Assembly: GCF_040954645.1 (NCBI RefSeq)
Contig: NC_092811.1
Span: 86,233,199 to 86,297,198, forward strand
Direction of reading: 5' to 3'
Length of the DNA stretch: 64,000 bases
DNA from: Diabrotica undecimpunctata
Taxonomy: Eukaryota; Arthropoda; Insecta; Coleoptera; Chrysomelidae
Below are positions 13,304 through 22,887 of the stretch, in pieces; the first letter of the stretch is position 1; each line of letters begins with the position of its first letter. The notes under the pieces are model-generated. The model was not told the DNA's origin. It made no database searches and saw nothing but the letters and a program-made list of their open reading frames with translations. A program made the translations under genes and the position numbers.

Positions 13304-14257
13304 TTATTTATTTGTTGGAGGATTTTCGATAGTAGCTTGCTGAGATCGCGTGTTTTCGAGTTGAGCTTTTTTATTTAAAAACGACATCATTTGTTTCATT
13401 GTTGGATTACGCGATTCGTTAGTACTCTCCCATCGTTCGCGGAAACTATTGGTGAATTTGTCTTTAAATAAAATGAGTTCACCAAGATGTTTTAATGCTC
13501 TTAAATATTTTTGAATATGATCCAAGAATGCGCGAGTTGAAAATTCTTTTGACATGCACGGTGTGTCAATTAGCGATTTGATGTAACTATCTCGAATGAG
13601 CGTTCTTGTAACAAATTCCACGCGACATCATAATTTTAAGCAGACGATTCGATAGAAGATATTATGTCAGCAGCTTCTCCTTCTAAACAACTTTTCAAAT
13701 AAAATAGTTTTCTCATGGGAGAAATCCTATTATCTTAATGAACTAATGAATTAAATAAATCAAAAAAGCCTAACCACGTGTCTATAGCCCCAGTAAACCT
13801 AGGTATACTTAGAAGGGATGCTACCGGGAAGTTTGTTGCAAAATTATTTGCTACAGGAGCAGTTAATGCAATGTTGTTTGCGGATTGAATTTCTGTCGAC
13901 AACGACGATGAAGAAAAGCTAGAAAATATTGGTTCTGGTGGTGTATCCTCCACCGTTGACGATTTTAATTTTTCCGTAATTCGACCCGACAACTTTGTGG
14001 CGATTGCGTATGTTTTATAATATTGTTCCTCAAATTCTACACGATAATTGTAAGTTCATCCGATTCCTTAATATTTCTAATTCCGTTTGAACGATTTCAA
14101 AATTTTCACGAACCTTTTCTATGTCCTGATACCGTTTTTCTAGGCTTAAAAAATCTGTTTTAGGATTGTATTTATTTAAAAAACTTTCGTATGTTGTTAA
14201 AGATCGTTTGGCATTACCGTGTTTGACATTAAGGGATTTAACTTGGTCTTCAGTCAT
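13304..14257 (-). pseudogene. BEL/Pao gag
   Basis: Three frames cover it: 14257-14030, beginning MTEDQVKSLN with a coiled-coil-like charged region; 13992-13735, ending IPRFTGAIDTWLGFFDLFNS, the typical BEL gag entry (PxFxGxxxxWxxFxxxF); and 13621-13304. Frameshifts and stops separate them. Gag normally assembles cytoplasmic particles; this copy cannot make a full-length one. Confidence 0.8.
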
Positions 14258-14270
14258 TTTAAATCTTTAT

Positions 14271-14770
14271 AATATATAAATAAAAATAAAAATAAACAAC
14301 CAAAAAAACTAGAATTTGCCACGACAAAACGGTAATAAACAATTTAAATTATGCGATCAGTTTGTCAAATTCCTACTAATTAATTTTGAGCAAACTCGAA
14401 ATAGAGAGCATATTAATTTTTATGAACAATAAAAGAAATACAGCAAAAAGAATGGATTAATTGAGTGGTTCGCATGACTTACTTTAAACTGGTGACTTTC
14501 GGTACTTCTGGTGTTGACAGCTATGATTTGATTTAATGCTATGATGACCGTTGTTGTGAATGGCACAGAAATACGACGACGATATGTGATGAATCCTTGC
14601 GAATTCCGACGAAAATGCCATGATTTATTCTTGATACACCTCACTTACGGCCACTTTACGTTGATTTAAAGTGATAAATTACAATACAATAAAAAGCCCT
14701 ATTTTTTCGACAATAACTAATCTCAGTTCTTCAATTACGACACGAAAACATAATATCAATCATATAAGCA
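14271..14770. other. Region where a 5' LTR would be expected
   Basis: AT-rich sequence upstream of the BEL gag on the minus strand. No similarity to 9210-9710 was found by eye and no gene is visible. Confidence 0.35.
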
Positions 14771-14774
14771 AATA

Positions 14775-15229
14775 AAATCATAAGCAAGAGTTTGTCTCTT
14801 CCCCTAAAACTACGTCTAGTTAAATGCTACATTTTTCCGATCTTACTATATGGTATATAGGCCTGGACGCCGACAGAGACGCTCACGAGAAAACTAGAAG
14901 CATTCGAAATGTGGGTGTACCGACGCATTCTTCGTATATCCTGGACCGAACATGTCGCCATCATAGAGGTACTCCAAAGAACCGGAAAGGAGAAAGAAAT
15001 CGTGAGCACAATCAAACAGAGAAAGCTTGAATATCTAGGCCGCATATTGAGACACGATAAGTACCGCCTACTTCAATTGATTGTCCAGAGGAAAGTAGAC
15101 AGTAAGCGAGGGCCAGGCAGGAGAAGACACTCGTGGCTCCAAAATCTGCGGAAGTGGTTCGGGCTCACATTGGTCGAATTATTCAGAAGCGCCGCAAACA
15201 AGATCAGAATTGCCATATTGATAACCAAC
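14775..15229 (+). mobile_element. LINE 3' fragment, WVYRRILRISW family
   Basis: The plus strand encodes the tail of an RTE/Jockey-type LINE: KLRLVKCYIFPILLYG, WVYRRILRISWTE, EYLGRILRHDKYRLLQLIV and GPGRRRHSWLQNLRKWFG. The sister copy at 15718-16287 is on the opposite strand and ends in a GAA-rich tail. This copy is 5'-truncated and has stops, such as one replacing a residue before AWTPTETL. Confidence 0.8.
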
Positions 15230-15236
15230 GATAGTT

Positions 15237-15519
15237 GATAGGCCCAATATATTTAGGACACTCCAAGCAAAAGACCTGTACAAACTTCTTCACGGTACAA
15301 AAATTGTAGGAAACAACAATGGGCAGTAAACACAATAAACTTCAGCTTCAGTGATAACGGAGATCTTTTGGATCAGACGGGAAAAAACAAAAGCAGCAGA
15401 GGACAGTTTGATCAATAGTCAAATACCCGGGGTAGGAGCTCTTACCACATCTAGACGGCGGCAGGCAACCGACCATCAGATATCCGTCAATTTTATGTAG
15501 TGTTCGCACTATACAGCAA
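15237..15519. repeat. Outer flank shared with the right arm (LINE-derived)
   Basis: The sequence matches 48500-48785 in inverse orientation. On the plus strand it reads IFRTLQAKDLYKLLHGTKIV, a LINE tail, followed by a stop-rich stretch. It was present before the duplication. Confidence 0.7.
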
Positions 15520-15717
15520 CTAACCACTGATTTAGCAGTTATTGCTGTTTTGCTGGAAGAAGGGATTGAAGGGAATGAGGTATCTAAAAGGAAAGCTAGG
15601 AAGACAGGAAAAAGAAAAATATGGTTACATAAAAGTTTTATGGAAAGGAAAACTGAAGGGGAATTTTTCACATACAAAGAATTATTATATGATGAAGTAA
15701 AATTTCATCAATCCTTT

Positions 15718-16287
15718 CTTCTTCTTCTTCAAGTGCCCTGTCCGTTGCGAACGTTGGCTATTAACATGGCAATTCTGATCTTGTTTGCGGCGCTTCTGAA
15801 TAGTTCGACCGATGTGAGCCCGAATCACTTCCTCAGATTTTGGAGCCACGAGTGTCTTCTCCTGCCTGGCCCTTGCTTACTGTCTATTTTTCCCTGGACA
15901 ATCAATTGCAGTAGACGGTACTTATCGTGTCTCAATATGTGGCCTAGATATTCAAGCTTTCTTTGTTTAATTGTATTCACGATTTCTTTCTCCTTTCCGA
16001 TTCTTTGGATTACCTCTATGTTGGTGACAAGTTCGGTCCAGGATATACGAAGAATGCGTCGGTACACCCACATTTCGAATGCTTCTAGTTTTCTCGTGAG
16101 CGTCTCTGTCAGCGTCCAGGCCTCCACACCATACAGTAAGATCGGAAAAATGTAGCATTTAACTAGACGTAGTTTTAGGGGAAGAGACAAATCCCTGCTT
16201 ATGAGGAGCTTTTGCATATTGCTAAATGCTGCTCTAGCTCGTTCTATTCTCGCCTTAATTTCTGTGGCCTGTTCCCATTTTGCATTT
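15718..16287 (-). mobile_element. LINE 3' fragment inserted in the PIF exon
   Basis: This 570-base, 5'-truncated LINE copy is flanked by an 11-bp duplication ATCAATCCTTT (15707-15717 and 16288-16298). It encodes KLRLVKCYIFPILLYGVEAW, WVYRRILRISWTE and GPGRRRHSWLQNLRK, and its 3' end is a GAA-type tail (CTTCTTCTTCTT on the plus strand). The right-arm exon is uninterrupted at this point (48250-48300), giving a natural empty site. Confidence 0.95.
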
Positions 16288-16377
16288 ATCAATCCTTTAG
16301 GATGTCGAAATATCAGTTCAATTATTTGTTGTCAAAAGTCGAACATTTATTAATAAAAAGAAATAGGTACTATATTT

Positions 16378-19003
16378 GAGGCCATTATTTGCAAAACTTG
16401 CTCTTTGCACGAAAGTAATTTGTTGGGAAATCGAAAAAAAAAAACGATTAACGGCCGAGTAGTGTTTAGCTCACAACGTAAAATTTTTTATTAACGTTGC
16501 TTAGAGTTTTTAGCAATAGAAATTAGAAGTTTCTAGCCTAAAATGTTTACAGAGTTAAACAAAAAAAATAATGTATATTGCAAACAACCAGTTTTGCAAA
16601 TAAATATATAAACAAATAACAAACCGTATTCAATAAAAAACATAAGGGATTTATTCATGAAAATAAAACTTTATCATTTTTAGTCATACAAAGAAAATGT
16701 TTAAACAAAAAAATCTAGGTAATCAAATCAAACAACAGTCATTTTCTGCATGTTGGCAATTTTCCAAACCATCAACGGTTTCTTCTGGTGAGGTAGAATC
16801 TGTTTTTAAGTGTTTATTGTAAAAATCGAGTTCAGGAAGACTTCTCCAATTTTCTCCGTAGTGTTTTATCCCCCTTTAACTCTTTTCCCAATGGTAACTT
16901 CTTAGGAGCCATTGATGAAAGACGAAAATTTTTCTTACAGATGCTTTTAGGTTTTCCAACGTCATTTCGGTAATTGGGTTCACCTTGGACTAGAACATTG
17001 TTGCCTCTTTTGTAAAAAATAAACCGCTTTGCCTTATTAAATTCAAAGTGCCATGAACTAGGCAGCTTAATAACTCGTTTTTTTTGTGTCCTCCAATCAA
17101 ACACATCCCAATCGATACCGATTTTCCGTACAGTGGAATGATTTCTGATTAAATCGTCATAGTCACTAATTTCCACGATAACAGAACTTTTTTTAATGTC
17201 TTTTTCTATAAGGCCGAAAATACGATCAGGCGGAATAAAGGAATGACCGACGACCGGAAAAATTAATTCAATTTGTTTAATATGATTCGGCGATTCTTCT
17301 AGAAGCCAATAAGACAACATTGCCATTATATTCGAATTTTTGTTTTGTCCGCCACAACCATCAGCGAACAAACGTACTGTTTCTATGCCGACATCAAAAT
17401 CAAAATTCTTTAGAGCATGTTGCAAAGCTGACGCTATTGTATTAGAATCTTTTCTAGAGTCAATTTCTGTCCACACGTAAGAAAACACATTTGTTGGTCT
17501 TAATTTATCGGTAGAAGTTCCAGTAACAATTGTAAAATTATTATAGTTTATTTGCTGGCTGAAATATGCTGCTTGATCAGGCAGTCTAGGCAGTGCTAAG
17601 TTTTTTTGGCAGTCGAACGAAAAGTAAGTTGTGTTGAGTTTTGGATTTTTAAGGAGTTTGAAAAAAGCCTTTGCTTTTACGATATGAATACGATGGTCAG
17701 TGGTTTTGCCGAACAGCTAAAGAAGTGCTACTTTTAACTGCTCCTTTGTTCTCAAGCAAATGAAGCAACAGTCAGTCAGCGGAGTTCCAAAAGCGATGTT
17801 GTAGTTAACATTCACATACTTTCGAAAATAACTAAGCTTCACATGCATAGGCTGAGGCACTCTCTGAAGATAATGGCCGAAAAGTTTCTTAAAATTCAAG
17901 TCACATGGCAAGTAGACCCTCACGCTTGTCTTGCTTCTACAGTAATGAGATTCTGTACATGTTATGGATTCTATAAATTTTTTGATGCAGTTTCTTTTTT
18001 CATCATTTTTTGGACCCACTCTATTGCCACCTCTACGTTCTCTTGGTAGCTCCCCAGTTATATTTCTTACAACTCTTTGTATGCGGTCCTTGCTTAAATT
18101 CGTGATTCCTAGAAACGACTTGGCACATACTCTAATCATCTTACCCTCACTCAAACGTACACGGTATTTTATCGACACTGTAGCACGATTAGATTTTCCT
18201 CTTTTCGGTTTCTGTCCCTTACAACAAGCCAATATTAGAAGGTCTTGTTTACTTTTATCTTTTGACTGATAAAGGTAGGCATGAAAATCTATCACTTGCT
18301 TCATCGTGAGTGTGGTACAATAATACAGCAATCCGGGTCGTCCATTATGACCACAAGTTGGAAAGGCCAGCAGTGCTTTTGATGTATTTCTGTAACAATA
18401 CAACTCTTTTAATAAACTTTGTGTGTAGCCCTACTCAACGTTAAATCGCGAAAAAAAGCAAAACTCCATAAAAATCAAACGATTGTCGCACAAGTCTAAA
18501 ATTATAAATTTTAATATGAAGTACTTACCTAGCAAGTTTATCTACATTCCTTTTATGTGTTTCTGGTTGAAGAACTTTTTTGCGTCCTTTTCCCTGTGGA
18601 CTGCGTTTATCATAACAACCATTTTCACTTAATAACTCCATAACAATAAAACAACTGTTCCTAATTCGCCAAAATACAACTATTTATTCGCTTGAATAAT
18701 TACAAACTACTGAAAATTCGTTTCTTCAACACAGCTGTTGTAATAGCGTGTTCGTCACGTGAACCAACCGGCCAATTTCATTGGACGTAGAGCAAACAGC
18801 AAGTTTTGCAGGTAAACGTTCAAAGCAAAGACAGAGTTCTGCAAATAACTGTAAGTTTCTCGACAGCATGTGTATGCTAAAGAACGAGTTTTGGGAAATT
18901 CTGATTATATCATTCGATTCCTATTTAAAATTGAAATAAACTTAACAAAAAAAATAATTTTCGGAACTTTTGTCAATTAGCGAGTTTTGCAAATAATGGC
19001 CTC
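16378..19003 (-). mobile_element. 2.6-kb terminal-inverted-repeat DNA transposon, DUF7869-like
   Basis: The ends are inverted repeats starting GAGGCCATTATTTGC and matching over about 25 bases (21 perfect). They are flanked by the 4-bp repeat ATTT at 16374-16377 and 19004-19007. The right-arm PIF exon supplies the empty site. Motifs like AGTTTTGCAAATAA recur just inside the ends (near 16587, 18803 and 18838) and may be transposase-binding sites. One two-exon gene fills the interior. A 4-bp duplication is known for the Sola superfamily, but assignment needs a database comparison. Confidence 0.92.
16832..18641 (-). pseudogene. Putative DDE transposase of the 2.6-kb element (one stop)
   Basis: Exon 1 (18641-18529) begins MELLSENGCYDKRSPQGKGR and ends at a GTAAGT donor. 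Exon 2 (18389-16832) follows a TTGTATTGTTACAG acceptor, and the joined length is 1671 bases. The frame is open except for one TAG at 17717-17719. Conserved blocks are a Cys/His region (CCFICLRTKEQL), YFSFDCQKNLALPRLPDQA, FADGCGGQNKNSN and VVGHSFIPPDRIFGLIEKD. I propose these three as the D-D-D/E catalytic sites, by analogy with other RNase H-fold transposases. The blocks match DUF7869-type insect proteins as I know them; the symbol and superfamily are uncertain. A related gene lies at 62465-63463. Confidence 0.8.
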
Positions 19004-19148
19004 ATTTAGACAAGCAATAACTGGAGTTGAGAAATTGGCATTTGGTTTGAGGTAAGTTTATTTATAAAAAAATAAGTACAAAAGTATCACATAATATATT
19101 CTATACATTCTAAATTAAATTTTATAAAAAAAAAGTGTAGATATATCA

Positions 19149-21743
19149 TTACTCAACATTCTCAGTGTGCGAACTTGTACATGATGACAGACACGAGTCT
19201 GTCGTGGCTGATGAAAGTTGCTGGTAATGAGAAGTAATGCCTGGAAACTGTTGCTGAAGCAAAAGAGGACTCGCAACACCCATGTCAACGTAATTATGAT
19301 TTTGGGTACTTGTTCCTGGTTGCTGATACCAATCGTATGCACTTGACTGTTGGTGAGGCCTTACTGGAGTTAAAAGTTGTAGTTCTATCTCAGATACAAT
19401 ATTAAATATTTTAGTCTTTGCCATGTGTTGGTACACTGGAGGAAACATTTTGTAGGTTTCGCTAATACCATTCAGAAAAGCGTCTATTGCATTAGTGGTT
19501 GTGGGTTGCTCATTTTTGCTTATAATGTATTTCATCAAAGCGGTTGATGATGATTCAATGGTTTCAGAATGAGATACTTTTGATCTTCTCGATTTGTGTG
19601 CTGATGGACTTTTAAATGTTTTAACTTGGTTTTCAGGTTGTGAAAGCTGGGAACTCTCTCCAGTCTCTAACTGAGTACTTGACTCCTGTTCCCTGCTCGA
19701 TTCTTCTTCATTTTGATTCTCCTCTACAACTGTTAACTCGTCAGATTCATTTTCTGATGCAATATTGGATATTGTGCCTCGTTCTTGAAAGTATGGTATT
19801 AAAAAATTTAACTATTTGTCACACAAAAAATCAAATAAATAAAACATCAAATTGGGAAGAAATGTATCAGCCAAGGATTGAAGAAGCAAGCTTTATGATG
19901 GGTCTTAAAATAAACAGAGATAAAACAAGAATAATGATAATTGACTGAGCTAACAACAATCAAAATGATCTAACCATGATAAACAATATTGCTGTTGTAG
20001 ATAAATTTGTGTAGCTGGGCTCTAACTAACACTGGGGGCTGTGCTGAAGAAATAAAGTGCCATTGAAAGCTAAAAAGATTATAGATGTATTTAATATGTA
20101 CTGCTGGAGACAGATCTCGAGAATACCATGGGCAGCCCTAAGAACAAAAGAATCTATACTGAATCAGCCAAACATAAAGACAAGACTAAGAACACAAATA
20201 TTAGAATAAATAATAAGCCATTTTGAAAAAATAAAGAACTGAAAAGCAAAGAAATGGTCTTGAAAAACTTACCATCCAGGGAAAGGTACTTAGGCAAAAA
20301 GATCTCCCACACAATACACTGAGCATATTATTGCTACTATTGCTGTTTCATTGTCAGAACATGCTAGAATGGCAGCAGGTAGAAAGATGTGGAGGAACGT
20401 TGGAAAAATCAGCTAATAGCTTCATGATATCATGATAATTGCATCAGGTTAACAACTAAGTAGAAGACGTATCAGCTAAAAAGACAGTATTTTTTTTTTT
20501 AATAGATTTGAGGATATTAAATAAATTTTAAAAAATTCCACATTAGGCATTGAAAGGAATTTTAAAAAATTTATTTAAAGTTATAAAAAAACTGATGTAT
20601 CAGGTTTCAATTCTTTAGTTGAACAAAATGAAACTGATGTAAATTAAAAAATATATTTTTAGTTATCTTATATGGAATCAGGAAACTGATGCATAATTTA
20701 TTAAAATTAATCTGAAACTATTTTGTATACCATGCATCTGATAATTTTAAATTAAATCTCTTAAACTTAGTCTTGTCTAGTTTCTTTCTAGGTTTTTTTA
20801 ATCTTATATTATTCTTTTCTTCTGAAAAGAGGTAACACAAAAAAGTTGTTGAATATTATTTTACCAACCCAATAAATCTATCACAGAATGTATAAAAAAC
20901 ATTTCAAAATAAAATCTCAAGTAACATGATGCAAAACTTGGCAACTATGTGTCTACAAGAGCATCTTATGTATTAGTTATAGTATTATGACTATGGCAAC
21001 ACTTAACATTAATTTCTATCTGAAGCAGAATTAATTGATTTACATTTCAATATTTCAGATTCGTAATGCATATCTCTGTATGAGTAACCAACAACTTAAA
21101 GATTCATAAAAGGAATAAATGAAAATATCATACTAAGGCACATAAAGAAAAAATCAGGTTTTGATATATGAAATACCTCAATTATATAAACATAAGTTCC
21201 TCTACATTTTTTTATTATTTATCTCACCTGAGGTATCTTCATTCTTGAAGTCCCAAAGATCAAGAGAGGTGGATAGCTGACTCTCTATATATCTTGGATT
21301 ATCTTCAACAAACTCTTCATTAATTTCAGCTTTTACAGTCCTATCTAAAAAAATTTAATTTCATCAAAGTTTTTAGTAGTAATTATTATTACTGATCTTA
21401 CCTGAGTTATAGTCATCTAGTTCATTTTTCAAGTCTCTCAGATCAAGGGAGGTGGATACCTGACTCTCTACATATCTTGGATTACCTTCAACAAACTCTT
21501 CTTTAATTTCAGTTTCTACAGCCCTAGCTAATAAAAAATACGAATTACATCTCATTTTTTAGAACTAATTACCAAAGAATATAGACGCTAATTACTATTT
21601 GTCTTGGCGGTTTTTGTCTTACCTGAGTTTGCTTCTGGTCCACTCTTTAAGTCCTCACAATCAGTTGATGTAGATAGCTGATTCTCTATGTGTCTTTGAC
21701 CACTTTCAACAAATTCTTCGTTAATTTCAATGTTAGATTCCAT
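19149..21743 (-). CDS. KEEFVE-module / BESS-motif protein, four exons
   Basis: Exons are 21743-21623, 21527-21402, 21344-21228 and 19783-19149, joined by GT-AG introns of 95, 57 and 1444 bases. The joined length is 999 bases, giving 332 residues. Exons 1-3 each encode one module of about 40 residues: acidic IKEEFVE/INEEFVE, then [13 protein letters not shown] and DLKNE. All three end in phase 1, so they look like tandem copies of one exon. Exon 4 is acidic and Ser/Thr-rich, then basic (SAHKSRRSK), and carries a BESS motif (AFLNGISETYKMFPPVYQHM, then IFNIVSEIELQLL) known for protein-protein contacts in nuclear MADF/BESS factors. No MADF domain is present. The start is the Met conserved in the right-arm copy. 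Probably nuclear; function unknown. Confidence 0.8.
19790..20460 (+). mobile_element. LINE fragment inside the last intron of the BESS gene
   Basis: The plus strand reads MMGLKINRDKTRIMIID, a reverse-transcriptase palm remnant, then RISRIPWAALRTKESILNQ, NIKTRLR and degraded LINE tail sequence. The right arm holds the same fragment at 46860-47450 in inverse orientation, so it was in place before the duplication. Confidence 0.8.
20461..21227. other. Intron 3 sequence without a gene
   Basis: AT-rich intron that mirrors 46136-46860 in the right arm, with several indels. No reading frame of note. Confidence 0.6.
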
Positions 21744-21997
21744 AACTAAAACAACTCGGTGATCTCTCACCTCATCCCACAATATTTAAATATTAACATT
21801 AACATAACCACCGACATAACACAAGAAGCGAAACGAATGGCTTTTTCGCAATTCAAATTTCTTTGCGCATGTGCCATGTGCGAATCCGGAATCCGCCATG
21901 TTCTTAGTTTAGTTGTCAACCTCAAAACTGAAGTTTGTTTAGGAAGTGTCATAGGAAGTGTTGTTTGGTGTTCAGTGTTCGTTTTTTAATAGTTAAA
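21744..21997 (-). promoter_or_regulatory. Probable 5' region of the KEEFVE-BESS gene
   Basis: Sequence between the start codon and the MITE. It contains CpG-bearing stretches (for example CGGATTCCGGATTC on the plus strand near 21885) in an otherwise AT-rich setting. Similarity to the right-arm upstream region is clear only for the 30 bases next to the start. No core promoter motif could be assigned with confidence. Confidence 0.3.
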
Positions 21998-22237
21998 ATG
22001 GTTCGGAGACTTACTACGGTTGCCTCTTCCGACTGGGGTGGGGATGCTTGAGTTACGTCACCAGAATATACAAGAATACAAAACCCATTTATTCGCGATT
22101 GAAACGCGAATGTAGAGGACAGGTCGATTGCAGTGTTGATTGGTTGAAGGGGAAGACTTACGTCACGAGAGTACAGTTTCGGGCTTAATGTTCATTGGTT
22201 AGGTGGAAGAGGCAACCGTAGTAAGTCTACGAACCAT
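21998..22237. mobile_element. 240-bp MITE-like element with 33-bp inverted ends
   Basis: The ends ATGGTTCGGAGACTTACTAC and its inverted partner match over 33 bases with one mismatch. The interior has no coding capacity. It holds two ACGTCA motifs, at 22055-22060 and 22160-22165. A target duplication was not obvious. The right arm lacks the element, so it inserted in front of the left-arm gene after duplication. Confidence 0.85.
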
Positions 22238-22394
22238 GCCCACGGCTCAACTCTACTATGACCATGTGTGTTCGTATATTCTATGCTATGACATCAACAG
22301 ACAAATAAGAAAAGAAGGGTTAAAATGTCATGTCAACAAGTCAACTATGATAGTGATGTTACTTTTTTACCGATCGATGATGTTAAAACATTCA

Positions 22395-22560
22395 TGTTTA
22401 AACTCCATTTGCTTAGCTCGGGCATATTTTGACAGATTCATTGTCGGAAACCTACAACACAATTCCTACTTCTCAGTATTAATAGCTCAAGTATCCTACT
22501 ATTGCAGACTTCTTTCTTTAAAAAAAGAAGAATTATTCTAAATAATGAAAGTTTAGTCGC
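22395..22560. repeat. Dispersed repeat, second copy at 37660-37815
   Basis: The two copies share ACTCCATTTGCTTAGCTCGG, the motif GACAGATTCATTGTCGG and AAAAAAGAAGAATTATTCTA in the same orientation. Each lies at the edge of a block of mobile elements. No coding capacity. Confidence 0.75.
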
Positions 22561-22887
22561 TCCGTGCGTGACTGACGCGACACCTACCGCCTTCATCTGA
22601 CAATTTTGGACCTTCTTCTTCTTCTTCTTTTTGGCTTTTATTCTTCTGAATAATCAGCCAGTACATTTGTTTTGTTAATTTTTGGGCCACTGTCGTGAGT
22701 CTGAGAATATCTCATGCCCTATTATCAATTATCATTGACATATAGACATTTTTTTCTACATATTTACATTTTATTTATGTTTTCTATTTTCTTATAGTTG
22801 GTTTAAATGTTAATATTGGATAGGTTATTATTAAGGTTATAATTTTATATGGTTGATCTGTAGGAACACAGTATAGACAACAACTTG

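Larger units (their letters stand above)
9711..14270 (-). mobile_element. BEL/Pao LTR retrotransposon, degraded
   Basis: Gag, zinc knuckles, protease, reverse transcriptase, RNase H and integrase appear in BEL/Pao order on the minus strand, in many frames. A purine-rich tract (GGCGGGCGGCATG on the minus strand, near 9711-9723) ends the internal region and is followed by TGTTCC, the expected start of the 3' LTR. I could not match a second LTR in 14270-14770. An LTR pair may be lost or too diverged to see by eye. The element sits only in the left arm of the inverted duplication. Confidence 0.9.
15520..19051 (+). pseudogene. PIF/Harbinger transposase exon 1, split by two insertions
   Basis: The coding sequence reads AVIAVLLEEG, KRKIWLHKSFMERKTEGEFF and DEVKFHQSF. 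It is interrupted at 15718-16287 by a LINE fragment, resumes with RMSKYQFNYLLSKVEHLL, is interrupted again by the transposon at 16378-19003, and ends RQAITGVEKLAFGLR at a good donor (GAG|GTAAGT at 19051). The TEGEF and FRMSxxQFxxLL motifs are typical of PIF/Harbinger N-termini. The DDE nuclease exons are absent. The exon converges on the BESS gene, the arrangement expected of insect PIF elements, which carry a second, MADF/BESS-type gene. Confidence 0.8.

Noticed and set aside
9210..14770. A complete LTR pair for the BEL element
   Set aside because: The putative 3' LTR region (9210-9710) and the region upstream of gag (14270-14770) share no sequence that I could detect by eye.
17717..17719. 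An extra intron removing the stop in the DUF7869-like transposase
   Set aside because: Although CTTCTTTAG resembles an acceptor, no donor close by removes the stop while keeping the frame, and the sequence on both sides continues in the same frame. A nonsense mutation is simpler.
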